Assembly (NCBI GenBank): GCA_963920525.1
Contig: OY986435.1
Span: 226,331,293-226,395,292 of the forward strand
Origin: Dichetophora obliterata
Lineage: Eukaryota; Arthropoda; Insecta; Diptera; Sciomyzidae
Direction: 5' to 3'
Length of the DNA: 64,000 nucleotides
Shown here piece after piece: positions 11,561-22,949 of the stretch. The notes beneath the pieces were generated by a model that worked only from the letters and a program-made list of their open reading frames with translations, did no database searches and was not told where the DNA came from. The stretch's first letter is position 1, and every line of letters begins with the position of its first letter. The translations under genes and the position numbers were made by a program.

Positions 11561-11832
11561 CAAAAGTTTTTCTATTTCAAGTTGATTCTTATATTGCTTA
11601 TCTTTCTAATGTACATTCTAAAGAAGGGCTTCTAGCAGGCTTCTTTAGAGTCGCGAGAGCGGAAGGCCTAGAAAATTTTCTTGTTTCATATAGAAAAGCT
11701 TATTATGGGCTTGGAAACGAGCACGGAAGGGCTAAGAAATCCATATGATGATGGCCTGCTAGAAGCGCTTCAAAGACCTGCTTTTGCCCACTGGGATGTA
11801 TTCATCTCATCTACAGAACGATCAAAGCTTCA

Positions 11833-12247
11833 TGGCCCAGTTAGCCTCGCATGGCACAGCAGCACATGCAACGCAGATAAGTAGCTAGCACACAGCCAAA
11901 TAAATGGTGATTATGCAACGCCTAGTCACATAGTCAAAATAAAACAATAAAAACAAGAACACAACGATTTTATTTTAATAAATTACACGCACTTGATCAA
12001 ACAATTTTACAACTTCATATCTGTTTTGCCAAAACGTCAAATACATAGAAGAATACACAGATATTAAAATGAAATAGATCTTCCATGTTTATCTATGTAG
12101 TCAGAGATGCATTTCTGTTTTTATCTGAGCATTGCCAAGCGTTGCCATGTTGTGCATAATCAGATGCACACAAATCCTATTAAACAGATTTCGATGTGAC
12201 GCTTGCTAAGCCATGCACTGCTATACCATGCGAGGCTAACTGGACCA
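11833..12247. mobile_element. 415-bp MITE with CCAGTTAGCCTCGCATGG ends
   Basis: The inverted ends share CCAGTTAGCCTCGCATGG (left near 11837, right near 12226-12243). TCA lies on both outer sides (11830-11832 and 12248-12250) and may be the target duplication. The interior has no coding sequence. Confidence 0.7.
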
Positions 12248-12548
12248 TCAGTGTTCAAGCGAATGTCAAGCAGATAAGATCTGCGCTTGCTATAAATTCT
12301 TGAATATATTTTACTATATTTGTGTCGATAAGCAATAATAGCTTAAGTCGATTTAAGACAGAACTGAGTTATTGATATAGTTGTGTTCCACGTATATATC
12401 ATTATGAACACACAAAATCTAGAACTACTAGCATGACCTTAGCCAAAGATATGACGCAAAAACAAAAGGCTCTTTCATATAACTTATATGGCGACAGAAA
12501 GCTTTGAAGCAAGATTTCTGGAAACTTTGAAATAAGACTTAAGCTGTT

Positions 12549-13126
12549 CCCACCAGGAAATGTGAGCATTACCGGATGTTACCAGGAAACATTCCATGGA
12601 ATGTAAGAAGCATTCCCCTTTGTTGCACACTCCATTGCTTTTTTAACATAGCATGTCATTAGAGGGAAACATTCCTCCCCGTTGTGTTAAAAAGTCATGT
12701 GGAAACATTTCTCTCCGCTGTCCATAAAGTGAATTGGAAGCAGTCCTCTTCCCTGTTTTAAGAATTAATGTGGAACCATTCCTCTCCCTTGTTATGAAAA
12801 TGGATCCGGCCAGGATTCCAACCCGGGACCCCTGAGCGAGAGTCGAGCGCGCTACCACTAGACTATCGAATCCTACAATAAGTGGTTAGAAAACAATGAT
12901 ATTAATATTTTCTATTGTCATTGCTTGACAATAAATAAAAGTTTCCACATGCATTCTTAAAGAAGCGGTTTGGAAACAATATAAATACAAAACTTCCCTT
13001 AAGCTTCCAAAAGAAGCGGTGGGGAAACAATATAAATACAAAACTACCCTTAAGCTTTCAAAAGATACGGTGGGGAATGTTTATTTATCACTTTAGGATG
13101 AAAGCCTTCCGATTTTTCCTGGAGGG
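12549..13126 (-). mobile_element. MITE carrying a tRNA-like sequence, copy 1 (578 bp)
   Basis: The ends are CCCACCAGGAAA at left and, reverse-complemented, CCCTCCAGGAAA at right. The sequence aligns along nearly its whole length, inverted, with copy 2 at 13754-14261. The interior carries a tRNA-shaped sequence on the - strand and blocks such as ACATTCCATGGAATGT, which is itself palindromic. The host repeat is interrupted exactly at these borders (TT on each side). Confidence 0.8.
12801..12873 (-). tRNA. tRNA-Asp/Glu-like sequence inside MITE copy 1 (probable pseudogene)
   Basis: It is 73 nt long. The acceptor stem GGATTCG pairs with CGGATCC over seven positions (one G-T). The A-box reads TAGTCTAGTGGT and the T-arm CCGGGTTGGAATCCTGG closes with five pairs, but the conserved TTC of the T-loop is TTG. 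The anticodon loop CTCTCGC would give CTC (Glu), and its stem has a mismatch. A 3' CCA is not encoded, as expected for a eukaryote. It sits inside a transposon, so it is probably a captured tRNA or tRNA-derived module and not a housekeeping gene. Confidence 0.5.
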
Positions 13127-13753
13127 TTATTGCTCATCACTACAGATATAACGTAACATTACACTGTATAAAATTTTATGTATGCAAAATTTTTGGAAGT
13201 ATATATGAAAAATTTTTGTATTTTTAAAAAATAACGGCATGGCGCGGCATCAAAGAGGTAAAATTAAAATTATGCAATATAAGGCCAATATAAGGTAATT
13301 GTGGGGCATGCGATGGAGAAATTAATTAATTATTTAAAAGCGGCATTTCCACATATCATATCATATAGTGATCAGTTCCAAGTGCGTATAATGAAAGCGT
13401 CTTACGCTGTCAGTTTGGCCTTGGCAAATCACAATAAGCAACATAAGCACAATAAAAAAACAAATTTGTTTTTTACTATTAGCCTGCCTTTTTACATTTC
13501 CGTCTGCTTATCTGTATTTCACATTATCCGTCTGTCGGTCTGTTTCCTTTTGACATTCCGTCCACTACCTATTAATTTAATTTCGCAATACAAATCCGAG
13601 CAAAAAAAATTTTCCATAATGCGTCGTAAGATTTCTGCAAAAAGCGCTTTAGCACTACTTTGTTTTCAGTGTGAGCTTTAAAGCGCTCATTAATACATAC
13701 TCAATATGAGAAAGTATAGGTGTGCAAAGCTGCCCGACACTGCTCTATACCTA

Positions 13754-14261
13754 CCCTCCAGGAAAAATCGGAAGGCTGCCATCTAAAAGTGATAAAGAAA
13801 CATTCCCCACCGTATCTCTTGGAAGTTTAAGGGTAGTTTTGTATTTATATTGTTTCCCCATCGCATCTTTTGGAAGCTTAAGGGTAGTTTTGTATTTATA
13901 TTGTTTCCAAACCGCTTCTTTAAGAATGCATGTGGAAACTTTTATTTATTGTCAAGCAATGACAATAGAAAATATTAATATCATTATTTTCTAGCTGCTT
14001 ATTGTAGAATTCGATAGTCTAGTGGTAGCGCGCTCGACTGTCGCTCAGGGGTCCTGGGTTCGAATCCTGGCCGAATCCATTTTCATAGCAAGGGAAAGGA
14101 ATGTTTCCACATGACTTTTTAACACAACGGGGAGGAATGTTTCCCTCTAATGACATCCTATGTTAAAAAAGCAATGGAGTGTGCAACAAAGGGGAATGCT
14201 TTCTACATTCCATGGAATGTTTCCTGGTAACATCCGGGAATGCTCACATTTCCTGGAGGGT
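13754..14261 (+). mobile_element. MITE carrying a tRNA-like sequence, copy 2 (508 bp)
   Basis: It is flanked by TA (13752-13753 and 14262-14263) with ends CCCTCCAGGAAA on both sides. It is the inverted counterpart of copy 1, and the pair forms a large inverted repeat with about 630 bp between. The interior includes a tRNA-like sequence at 14007-14079. The short + strand reading frames in it have no recognisable product. Confidence 0.82.
14007..14079 (+). tRNA. tRNA-Asp(GTC)-like sequence inside MITE copy 2
   Basis: It is 73 nt long with acceptor GAATTCG against CGAATCC (six of seven pairs), an A-box TAGTCTAGTGG and a perfect B-box GGTTCGAATCC. The anticodon loop CTGTCGC gives GTC (Asp), but the anticodon stem has one mismatch. 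Both Pol III promoter boxes look usable, so transcription is possible. Location inside a MITE and the imperfect stems argue for a pseudogene. Confidence 0.55.
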
Positions 14262-14753
14262 AACCGGTGGAGTGTTTTCATTCATTACTATAACCACAAT
14301 CTTTTGATTCATATGCTGAAAAGCTTTTTGAATTCGCTTAATAATTAAAAAGCTCACTCCAAGTAACAGAATATTCCTGATTGCATATGAGTTAACAGCA
14401 GGGGTGCCCAAAAGGCCGCCCATGAGCTTACACACGCATTTGTTGACACGAAAATGAAAAAGCTTTCAGTAGCTATCCAGACTTCAAGCGGGCAGGTTGC
14501 GGTTGCTCGCTTCTTAATATATTCTTGTTTTTACGTAAATTATGCACTTAACAAATAAAAAGATACACAAACTGAACACAAAAAGCTTTTGTTAACTTAT
14601 TTTTTCTTTTAATCAAAAAATACAAGTCAGAACTGCCTTTTTGACTGAAAAATATAATAAAAATATTTTTTATTTTTATTTTTTTTAAGCATATATTCAA
14701 GTAATTGACAAAGGAAATGTTAAAAGTAAATTTATTATTTCTTTTTATTGTCG

Positions 14754-14827
14754 GTCTTTGTAGTCTAGTAGAGAGTGTGCTAAACTATCAACCCAGAGAT
14801 CACTGGTTCGAATCCGGGTTCGGGCAT
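14754..14827 (+). tRNA. Degenerate tRNA-like sequence
   Basis: It has an A-box-like TAGTCTAGTAGAGAG and an exact B-box GGTTCGAATCC about 35 bases later. The acceptor halves (GTCTTTG and TTCGGGC) pair poorly, so this is a pseudo-tRNA or the head of a SINE. Confidence 0.35.
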
Positions 14828-16661
14828 GGTTCTTTTCACTTTCTTTGTTCTTTCCTACATTTAAGATTTATGGAAAACTAAAAAAAATCCACAACTAAAA
14901 TTGTGGAAAATGTGAAATTAAAGGATTTCCAACTAAGGGCTGGAAATGCTTGCTGAGGTTAAGGCATAACACTAGCCTCGGTTAAAAGCAATTCAAATTG
15001 TCTTTCACGGTTGTTTCGCCTAATCAATAATTCAGATATGGTTCCAATCAATTCCTCTAAATAAATCTATCCCTTTCCTTTCGGGTCAAATACCAAATCC
15101 TGTTTGTATAAGGCGCATGTCTTCCCAGCTAGCATTTACAATCGCGAAAAAATCTTATACGATTCGCCCAGAGGATCTATCTGATCGCCTATGATGTCGG
15201 ATTCTGATCGCGGAAGTTCCATTCTTTGTATGAAACTGTTCCACTTAGGCGAATCTTCAAGATAAAACTTCTGCGGTGCGTCTAAAAGCATCTATAGCAT
15301 CTGTGAAGCGCCAAGAGGATTTGTTTGCGATTCTCTACGTAATATCAACTACAGTTCGCCAAGAAGATTTAATTATAAATCGCTTTTAGGAATTGTAGTA
15401 GACCTGCTTGGAAGCGTTATATGCGAAACGTAAAAGACTCATATATACGATTGTTTTTTATAGGTTTTATAAAATAAAACAACGAATTCAACTGTTTTTA
15501 TTTTATTTTTATGTTTGCGGCATTCATCACATATTAAATATTGTTTAATCTACTGTTGAATACATAATTATATATAAACAAATAAAAAAAAATTAAAAAC
15601 CAAACTGAAATAATGAAGAGCCAGTTTCGCCATCTGCCAGATATAACAGAAGATTGAATTTTTGCAAACATTTTATAAAAGAATAAAAATTTTTGTTGTT
15701 TTTTGCTGCTGCTAGGAACACATTCACTATCGCCGAAAACTTTGGCCATTAGCTTAATATTTAACTATTTTTAAGTAATTTTTTAAGCCTCTCTTTTCAA
15801 ATGCGTTAGTTCATTACTGTTCAGTTAGTTCATTGTATTTCATGCAATTTTACTTGTTTTCACAATTTTGCAGAACACTTTTTTAAAAATTTATATTTTG
15901 AATACAAGAAAAGCAAGGCTTACTTATTTCTATTCAAATTTTGTTGTTGATTTCAAAAACGATTGTTGCGAAGAATCTTATATTCGCCTTCTGCGCAAAC
16001 CTAAATTAATGTTCATGTATTTTGTTTTTGTATCTCCTCCACTAATCTTCTAGATGATCAAAATAAGAATTGCCTATTAATCGTGCTTACCAAACAATCT
16101 TCCAAGTGCTAGATGGGTTGGTTCGTTGATATTTAAAAAAACAAAAAATTAGGACTAAAACACTAATAAAAAAACCCAAAAAGAACTCTTTAAAATTTCA
16201 ATTCAACAACTCTTCTCTAATACGTTTTTCTTTGTTTTGACATACTAAACATTCAGCCTCACCAAAGAAATTTTCAGCAAATAAAAAGTCCATTTCCCAA
16301 TTTTCGTCAAACATCTTCATTAAGCCTAAAAATATTATCACCAAAGACCAAGATAGTTTGTTGAGTTTTATTTTAACCTCATAAAGATGGCGAATACAAA
16401 AAACAGAACAGCAAGTAACCGCATCCTGCTAGCATGAAGTCTGCTTCAGAGTTTGTTGCTTTCGTTTCGTTGTTGAACTCGAGCTTTTCTTCAAGTACAA
16501 CTACAAACATAAAAATAAGTATGTATGATTTGGACACCCTTGGTTAACAGATATCAAGCTTCTAATATTCGCCGGATGCTGCGAAAAAGATACTACTTAA
16601 CTTAACACCGCGGTGCACTGGCCAGACTGCTGAATTCTGGGAATTTTTTCGTTTCATTAGG
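14828..16661. other. Non-coding gap
   Basis: No gene is recognised. A CCAGCTAGCATTT motif near 15128 recurs inverted near 25003, hinting at a shared transposon end. The remainder is AT-rich, and the 60-70-codon frames have no motifs. Confidence 0.4.
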
Positions 16662-17454
16662 ATTGCGTTCAGTGTGACCAGAAGATTTTTAAAAAAATAT
16701 GCTTTTTGTTAAAAAAAAATATGCTAAATATTCCACTTTCAATTTTTATATCCCATAAAAATATTCCACTTTCAATTTCAAAGATATATATCTAAATAAG
16801 ACTAAATATGCATATAAAAGAAACACAGAAGCAAGCTTAAAAACATTTATTTGATTACTATCACACTTAAATTTATAAAACATAAGTTAATATTAAATAA
16901 GTTATATTAATAAGACGTAAACAAAGCATATATCAGTTGATTTGTAATTTATAAAAGTCTTTTCAAGAATTATATTCTCTTAAAAATAGTCAAGTACTTT
17001 TCTCACAGAGAAAACTTTATTTTTAAGTCAGAAACATATACATAGGTGTATTACATATTGTCACCTAAAATATAAAAACTCCAACAACATTTTTAATTTT
17101 TTGTAGGAGAAGCCAAAAACGTTTTTAAATGGGACATATTTTAGATTTAAAAGCCGTTTTTTGTACAAATACCTAAAAATAACTACTTAATAAACGAAAT
17201 TATGAAGAAATTATCACTTTACAATCTACTATATGTGCTACTTTAAAACGTTTTTGGCTTCTCCTAAAAAAAATTATGAACGTTGTTATGGTTTTTTGAA
17301 TATTAAGTAACAATATACAATATACAAAATTAAAATTCAGGCACATCTTCCAGATCAATACTTAAATTATTGCTTGTATTATTATCATAGAAGTTCGCAT
17401 TTCTAAATTTTTTATTAAGCTATCTGGTATTTAATAGGTTTTACAACACTTTTT

Positions 17455-17719
17455 TTAAACATGTAGCCATGTTTTTACATTCAACAAATTATTTAAAAGT
17501 TTTTCTTGCATTCTATTTCGAATTTTCGTTATAATAAGATTCATATAACTAAAAATTTTCTCAACCTCAGCATTGCTAAATGGTAAACTATGCGAGGAAA
17601 GCACAAATTTTGATAAATCTTCTTCAGATTCCAAACTTTGATCAATAAATTTTTTCTGCTTTGTTGCTTTGAATCCACTTTTAAAAATAGTTAAAAGAAA
17701 TAAATATTGTTTGCAATAA
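17455..17719 (-). pseudogene. hAT transposase C-terminal dimerisation domain remnant
   Basis: The - strand frame shows the block LPFSNAEVEKIFSYMNLI followed by RNRM and LLNNLL. This is the conserved core of the hATC dimerisation region (typically SNAxVERxFSxxNxIxxxxRNRM). Upstream in coding direction the frame is cut by the MITE at 17722-18186, and the first residues of the open frame (17720-17763) belong to that MITE. The catalytic and BED-finger parts are not recognisable. It is a broken remnant. Confidence 0.85.
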
Positions 17720-17721
17720 TA

Positions 17722-18186
17722 GGGATATTCACGATGTGGTGCATTTGTGATAAATTTTTTCAAAATTTACAATACTTACAACTTTGTGAACGAACCTTCA
17801 GTAAAGTAGATATTGTATTTTTAAAATCAGCTGATTTTGGTAAGAACTTCTGTTTGGAAAAATTAATTTAAATCATCATTTAACTAAAGAAAATCATACA
17901 AAAATTGAAATGAAAGAATAAATTATATTAATTTTTATTTAATAAACTCACAGCGTAGCCGGTAGCTTGCTATATGCTGAGTAGAAATGCTTGTACAATC
18001 ATCTGATCTAATACGCAACGAAATTTACACAGAATACAATAGTGTTCCATCGTTGCATTTTTTCCACAGGGTTGTATTTTGAAAACTGTGCATTTTGTTT
18101 TTGTTATATTACAAAATTTACTACAAATATCAAATTTATCAAAAATATACAATACTAGGGGAAATACAACACATCGTGAATACCCC
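17722..18186. mobile_element. GGGGTATTCACG-end MITE nested in the hAT element
   Basis: The ends are GGGATATTCACGATGTG and, reverse-complemented, GGGGTATTCACGATGTG. It interrupts the hAT transposase remnant, so it is younger. TA precedes the left end; the right side reads TTA, so the target duplication is not perfectly preserved. It shares its first 12 bases with the copies at 24236-24793 and 58682-63806. Confidence 0.75.
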
Positions 18187-18813
18187 TTATGTTGTCTTAA
18201 GTATATTACTTACTGCTGTAACATAATTTATAAAAAATCCAACCAAACAAACATATAAGCAAATTTACTTCACTTTTGAAGTTGCGTGAAGTTATTAAAT
18301 GAATTGCAATAAAATTGACAATGAAGAAGTTAACCACAAGACGAGTTCCTTATATTGCATTTCACAAGGTGGTTCAGAGATGAAAAAATATAAAATGTCG
18401 ATAGCCAAAAATAACCACTTAGTATTCAAATAGACATTTTTTATTGCAATTTTTGTTAATATTAAAAAATATAGGAATACGCAAAATATTCCACTTTTTA
18501 TGCTGCATATTTCTATAAAAAAAAATATGCTTACCGAAGGTAAAATATGCCAAAGTGGAATATAATATTCCACTCTGGTCACACTGATTGCGTTACATTG
18601 GTTTTACTCGCCGTTTCAATTCGCCGTATTGCTGCATACGCGGCTAAAGAAGTTTCACTTCAAAAAGTTTCGTTGCAAGATAATTTTTAGTGTAATATGC
18701 TCCGGAAAACACAAAATTAGCCCATAACCCCCCAGGTAACCGATCAGCAGTAGAGAGAACCGAAAACAAAAGGTTTTATAAAAGAGAGAACCTACCTTCA
18801 AAGAGATATCCAA

Positions 18814-19030
18814 CCCTATCATGAATAATTTTTCACACGGAATCGGAAAAAGAAGTTTTCATGTTAAAGATAAAGCTCAAGAACATTTTGGAAATTTTAA
18901 TACAAATTTGTTGATAAACCGTTGATAAACGAATTTGCATTAAAAATTTCCAAAATGTTCTTGAGCTTCTTTATCTTAAAATTGAAAACTCACTTTTCCG
19001 ATTCCGCGTGAAAAATTATTTATGATAGGG
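18814..19030. mobile_element. 217-bp near-perfect palindromic element
   Basis: Two arms of about 100 bp (CCCTATCATGAATAATTTTT... against the same sequence inverted, ending ...TATGATAGGG) are separated by only a few bases. Matching internal words include TTCCGATTCC/GGAATCGGAA and AAGAACATTTTGGAAATTT with its inverse. This is a foldback MITE. The flanking duplication was not resolved. Confidence 0.75.
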
Positions 19031-20220
19031 CTGATCATCTCTATTTTGGATTTGTAGACACCAATATCGGAGTTAAATAATAAAATAAAGAGTTTTGCAA
19101 GGAATACGATAAGGTTGTATCATTTTTTAAACTTATACTATTTGATTCACCGTTCAATTTTTTAAATGTCACAAAATTCTTTGAAGTCAAGCACAAATTT
19201 TGAATACACACATTAACAAATCCAATATGATTCTTGTTTCAGTTAAAGCGTATACCCGCTAAGATATGTCATTCTTCAAATTATAAGGTAGAGGTATAAA
19301 TATACAATGTTGCTAGTTTTATGAAAGTAAAAATATAAACAAAAACAAACTCTCGCTTATTGCGATAGCGCCTACGTGTGTAAAAAGACACATGACATCT
19401 ATTAAACATTCGGTTGCACATTATTTTTAAAATTAGAACACAATGTTTATTTGGCAAAGTCCAGAATAATAATATTATTTTTGCTAACTCTTATCACTGA
19501 AATATATATATATATATACACAATATTCCATACTACAATGGCAATGTATACATATCAAGTTTTATTTTAATATCAAAAATCATGCAATTGTTGGCTATGG
19601 CATAGAAAAAAGTCAATACACCTAATAAAATACAGATATACATACATATATAATCAATATTTCATATACATAACTGCAAATATATCGATGATTCACCAAT
19701 AAATATATATTATGCAATTTATGCATCTATACATACTCCAATATATGTCATATACTTTATAATTATATATGACCTAAGAACTATACGCTCCAGTGAAATA
19801 AAAATTATGAGTGAATTAAGTAATAAGGATGTGTGTATAGAATTGAAAAAGACAACGGAAGTACTGAAAAGAAATCCTACAAAAACATAACTACTACTTA
19901 TAAAATTAACAAACAGAATCTATCTATAACCTTACAAGTACCTACACAATGGAAAAATGCTAATTATTTAATTCGAAAACTGCTTTTATAAATCATATTC
20001 ATATATCATCGTTGCGCGTTCAATACCGCGTATACGTCGTACGTTTTCATATACTCATTCGCGGTATTGCTCTCCCAACGACAATAATTTATAAACATAG
20101 TTACTACTTCTCAACTCAAAAAAAAAACAAACTCACAAGAATGGATCGATGAGAAAAATACCTTATAACAAATTTTGTGTTGTGTAAAAAAAATAAAATA
20201 TGCTCAAAAATGCATATACC
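19031..20220. other. Non-coding AT-rich gap with short TA microsatellites
   Basis: A (TA)n tract lies near 19502-19520 and many ATATATAC words follow to 19770. No gene or clear transposon border is visible. Confidence 0.4.
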
Positions 20221-20231
20221 ATAGTGCTAAT

Positions 20232-20353
20232 CATGGTAGAAGGATAGAGTTTCGAATGGAAACGAAAGAAAATAAAGAAAAACTTTTGCTTCGTTTTGAC
20301 GATTCCGGCAGTATGCTCTCATCTGGTGCATATACCTGTATTCTTCTACCATG
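20232..20353. mobile_element. CATGG-family hAT MITE (122 bp) in the left end of the outer MITE
   Basis: The perfect 8-bp duplication GTGCTAAT at 20224-20231 and 20354-20361 is also the first eight bases of the outer element, showing that this copy landed in its terminal repeat. The ends are CATGGTAGAAGGATAG and CATGGTAGAAGAATAC (reverse complement). Confidence 0.9.
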
Positions 20354-20437
20354 GTGCTAATCTACACTGGCCTCACTCAACCGACTCACCGAATGTCTAA
20401 TCAAAGTGAGTCGCAAAATTTTTAAAATTGTTCATAC

Positions 20438-21076
20438 CATGGCAAAATTAGAGAAGGCATTTCGGAGAGGGAGACTGCCGCAACTGTCAAAACGAAGTTG
20501 ACAGCTCATACAAAATCTGAAAACGATGAGAATGCTATAGAGCCTGTTCAGACTTGCCTCAAATGAGGCGACTTACTTGCCTCATTTTGACATAAGTTAG
20601 CTATTAGGTGTTCACACACAAACTATTGCCTCACTTTGAGGCTGCATCATTTTGGCGTTTATTGTTTTTTTTTCGTTTGTTTTCTTTTGAACTATAAAAT
20701 GCTCAAGTTTTCACTATTTAAAGAATATTAATTTGCGAACAACAATGTATAAACAAAATTGATTCGCGCCAGAACCAACTAATAAGAGCAAAAATTTCAA
20801 CATAACAAACTTCATTCTTACGTACGTCAATATGAGTCGCAAAATTTTTAAAATTTTTAAAATTCTTGCCTCACGTAACATGTCACCTTCCCGCTTTTCC
20901 CTTTGCCTGTACACGTCAAAATGAGGCAAATGAGTCGCCTCATTTGAGGCAAGTCTGAACAGCCTCATAAGAAAGCGAAAATAGGCAAGAATAGCGAAAT
21001 GCTTGAGTTTGACAATTCTGGCTATGAGAAAAAGAGAGCAGTCAGAAATGCATATACCTTTACTAGTTCTACCATG
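20438..21076. mobile_element. CATGG-family hAT MITE containing another MITE
   Basis: The ends are CATGGCAAAATTAGAGAAGG and CATGGTAGAACTAGTAAAGG (reverse complement). The flanks GTTCATAC and ATTCATAT agree in six of eight positions, an aged 8-bp duplication. Outside the inner insertion the sequence matches the uninterrupted copy at 51079-51293 almost base for base, giving an empty-site comparison. The - strand frame at 20714-21082 is only a by-product. Confidence 0.88.
20540..20966. mobile_element. Innermost MITE (427 bp), ATA duplication, same family as the outer one
   Basis: The ends are GAGCCTGTTCAGACTTGCC and, reverse-complemented, GAGGCTGTTCAGACTTGCC. ATA flanks both sides (20537-20539 and 20967-20969). 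The word GAGTCGCAAAATTTTTAAAA is shared with the outer MITE at 20408-20429. The interruption is confirmed by the uninterrupted relative at 51079-51293. Confidence 0.87.
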
Positions 21077-22097
21077 ATTCATATTCTTGCCTCACTTCAT
21101 TTACCTTCCCACTTCCTCATCTCTCCAGTAGACGTCAAAGTGAGTCGGTTGAGTGAGGCCAGTGTAGACTAGCACATAGAAGCCAAAATGTGAAGAGTGT
21201 CAAGCAGTTCCTGTTCTATGAAGTGATAAAACTTTTTTATTAAAGAATTATAAAATGGAAAATAAATTCGAAAACACAGTGAATAATCACTTTAACACAG
21301 TGAAATCTTTATAAAACCATTTTTTAGTTAATCATTTCACAGAAAAGAAATTGACCCACCCCCATAACGGAAGAAATGAGCACTGATGGTTCTGTAACTA
21401 TACAAATTTTCACTTCATGTGGGTTATACAGTGCGCTTCATATTTATAAGACAGTTATATTGGTCTAAACAACTCTGATATGTTAAATTTTAGAAAAGTT
21501 GCGGATGCAGTTAGCTGTCATTTTTTGAGGCAAAAATTAAAAGGAAATATATTTTCCAACAGGATAAATAACATCAAACCGGTCAACAAAATTGGAAGAA
21601 TGGAGTGGCATACGTGCTATCAAAGATATCTGTCAAATAATACAAAATTTGACAATGTGGATAACTTTAATTAAATAATTTCAACAGAATGCAAAAATTT
21701 AGAAAAGTATCATTGATAACACAAGAAAATTTGCAAAAATATGAAAAAAGTTATTTTTCTGATAATTTGACTATAGCTTTTTAACTCTTTGAGGTACGCA
21801 AATTTCATTATACAAAATACCCTTGAGGTACAAAAAAAAAACTAAAAATATTTTTCTTACTTTATTATTATATACTTTTATTATATTCATCATATATATT
21901 TTTATTATATTTTATTATAAACATCAAATATGAGTGGGTTGAATTTTGTCCCAAAATACCACAAAGGTTTATTTTTCAGTGGTTTAAATTTTGTCCCATT
22001 TTGTCCCAAGAGTTAAAGCATTCACCTACTTCTATCGCCTTTAATGTTTTTGATTAGCAATACTAGAAATTTCAGTGTCTGAAGAAATAATTGCATT

Positions 22098-22233
22098 GGC
22101 CCATTATTATAGTCAAAATAAAGTCGACTTTAAATTTAGTATAAGCATTTTTGACAGTTTTTCAATATAATATGTTGTCAAAAAGCTTGCACTAAATTTA
22201 AAGTCGACTTTATTTTGACTATGATAATGGGCC
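22098..22233. mobile_element. 136-bp palindromic MITE, ATT duplication
   Basis: The arms run from GGCCCATTATTATAGTC inwards through AAATAAAGTCGACTTTAAA and return inverted. ATT flanks both sides (22095-22097 and 22234-22236). The centre is about 30 bases. Confidence 0.82.
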
Positions 22234-22949
22234 ATTATCTTTAGTTGTTTTGAAAATAGCTGCCTTCAAAGTGAAATAATATTTAAGTTTTTGCATTATC
22301 CGCATTTTTGAAAACCTGTAACATTTTTATTTTCTTCTATTTTTTAAAAAAATTTATTTGATTTTATTTTTTGGAAAAAATCTAGAATTTATTTTTTACC
22401 AATATCTTGGACAATTTAAGAGATATTTTAAAAATCACGAAATATTTTATTGTGTTTTACATAAAGAAAAAAAATTAAGATAGATACGACCAGAGTTGAT
22501 ACGTCTGATAGGTCTTTCTTTCATTTTAAGGATAGAACCAATAAGAAAATTTTAAACGCACAAAATTTCTTTCGTAAAATTTTTGTCACTGTGTACAGCT
22601 GTTGCCAGCTAATTAGGTAGAGGATAATTTTAAAATTTTGTATAAATCAAATCCACTTTGCTTAAAACTGTATGTGTTGTAACATATTATTTGGTTATCC
22701 CATTGTTAATTTAACATAAAAAACGAAAAGGTCTTTCATAGAAAATAGAACCAAAATATTATTCATGGAAAATTCATAGGATCATAACCATTCTGCTGAT
22801 TGGGCACACATTTTATAAAAGAAGAACTAAGAAGGAAGGAGACACAAAAACGATCAAACCTTTGGAAAAGCCTCCCAAAGCTAAGACAATTTCAATTGCT
22901 CCTCAGAGATTTTAGCACTCAATGAGCAAAATTGTGTATAAGCTTAGGC
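22234..22949. other. Non-coding gap
   Basis: No gene is recognised. The last 150 bases may already belong to the decayed LINE that follows. Confidence 0.35.

Larger units (their letters stand above)
12313..13165. repeat. Old repeat interrupted by a tRNA-bearing MITE
   Basis: The left end TGTCGATAAGCAATAATAG has its inverse split across the inserted element: CTTAAGCTGTT stops at 12548 and TTATTGCTCATCACTACAG resumes at 13127. Joining the two sides recreates the inverted end. The left 236 bases match 4405-4640 in inverted orientation. Confidence 0.6.
16670..18586 (-). mobile_element. hAT-superfamily transposon, perfect 8-bp target duplication
   Basis: The ends are CAGTGTGACCAGA and its exact inverse TCTGGTCACACTG. 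The 8-bp target duplication ATTGCGTT is perfect (16662-16669 and 18587-18594). An 8-bp duplication, CAG ends and an internal hAT C-terminal domain agree on the superfamily. Both ends contain further repeats of ATTCCACTTT-like words. The element is 1.9 kb including a later MITE at 17722-18186, so its own transposase is truncated and dead. Confidence 0.92.
20224..21175. mobile_element. Outer MITE of a four-element nest, ATA duplication
   Basis: The ends are GTGCTAATCTACACTGGCC (left, split by an insertion) and, reverse-complemented, GTGCTAGTCTACACTGGCC (right), continuing as CTCACTCAACCGACTC on both sides. ATA flanks it at 20221-20223 and 21176-21178. It contains hAT MITEs at 20232-20353 and 20438-21076. 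Confidence 0.82.

Noticed and set aside
13301..13681. 126-codon + strand frame between the two tRNA-bearing MITEs
   Set aside because: No recognisable domain; the Lys/His-rich and then hydrophobic composition follows base composition.
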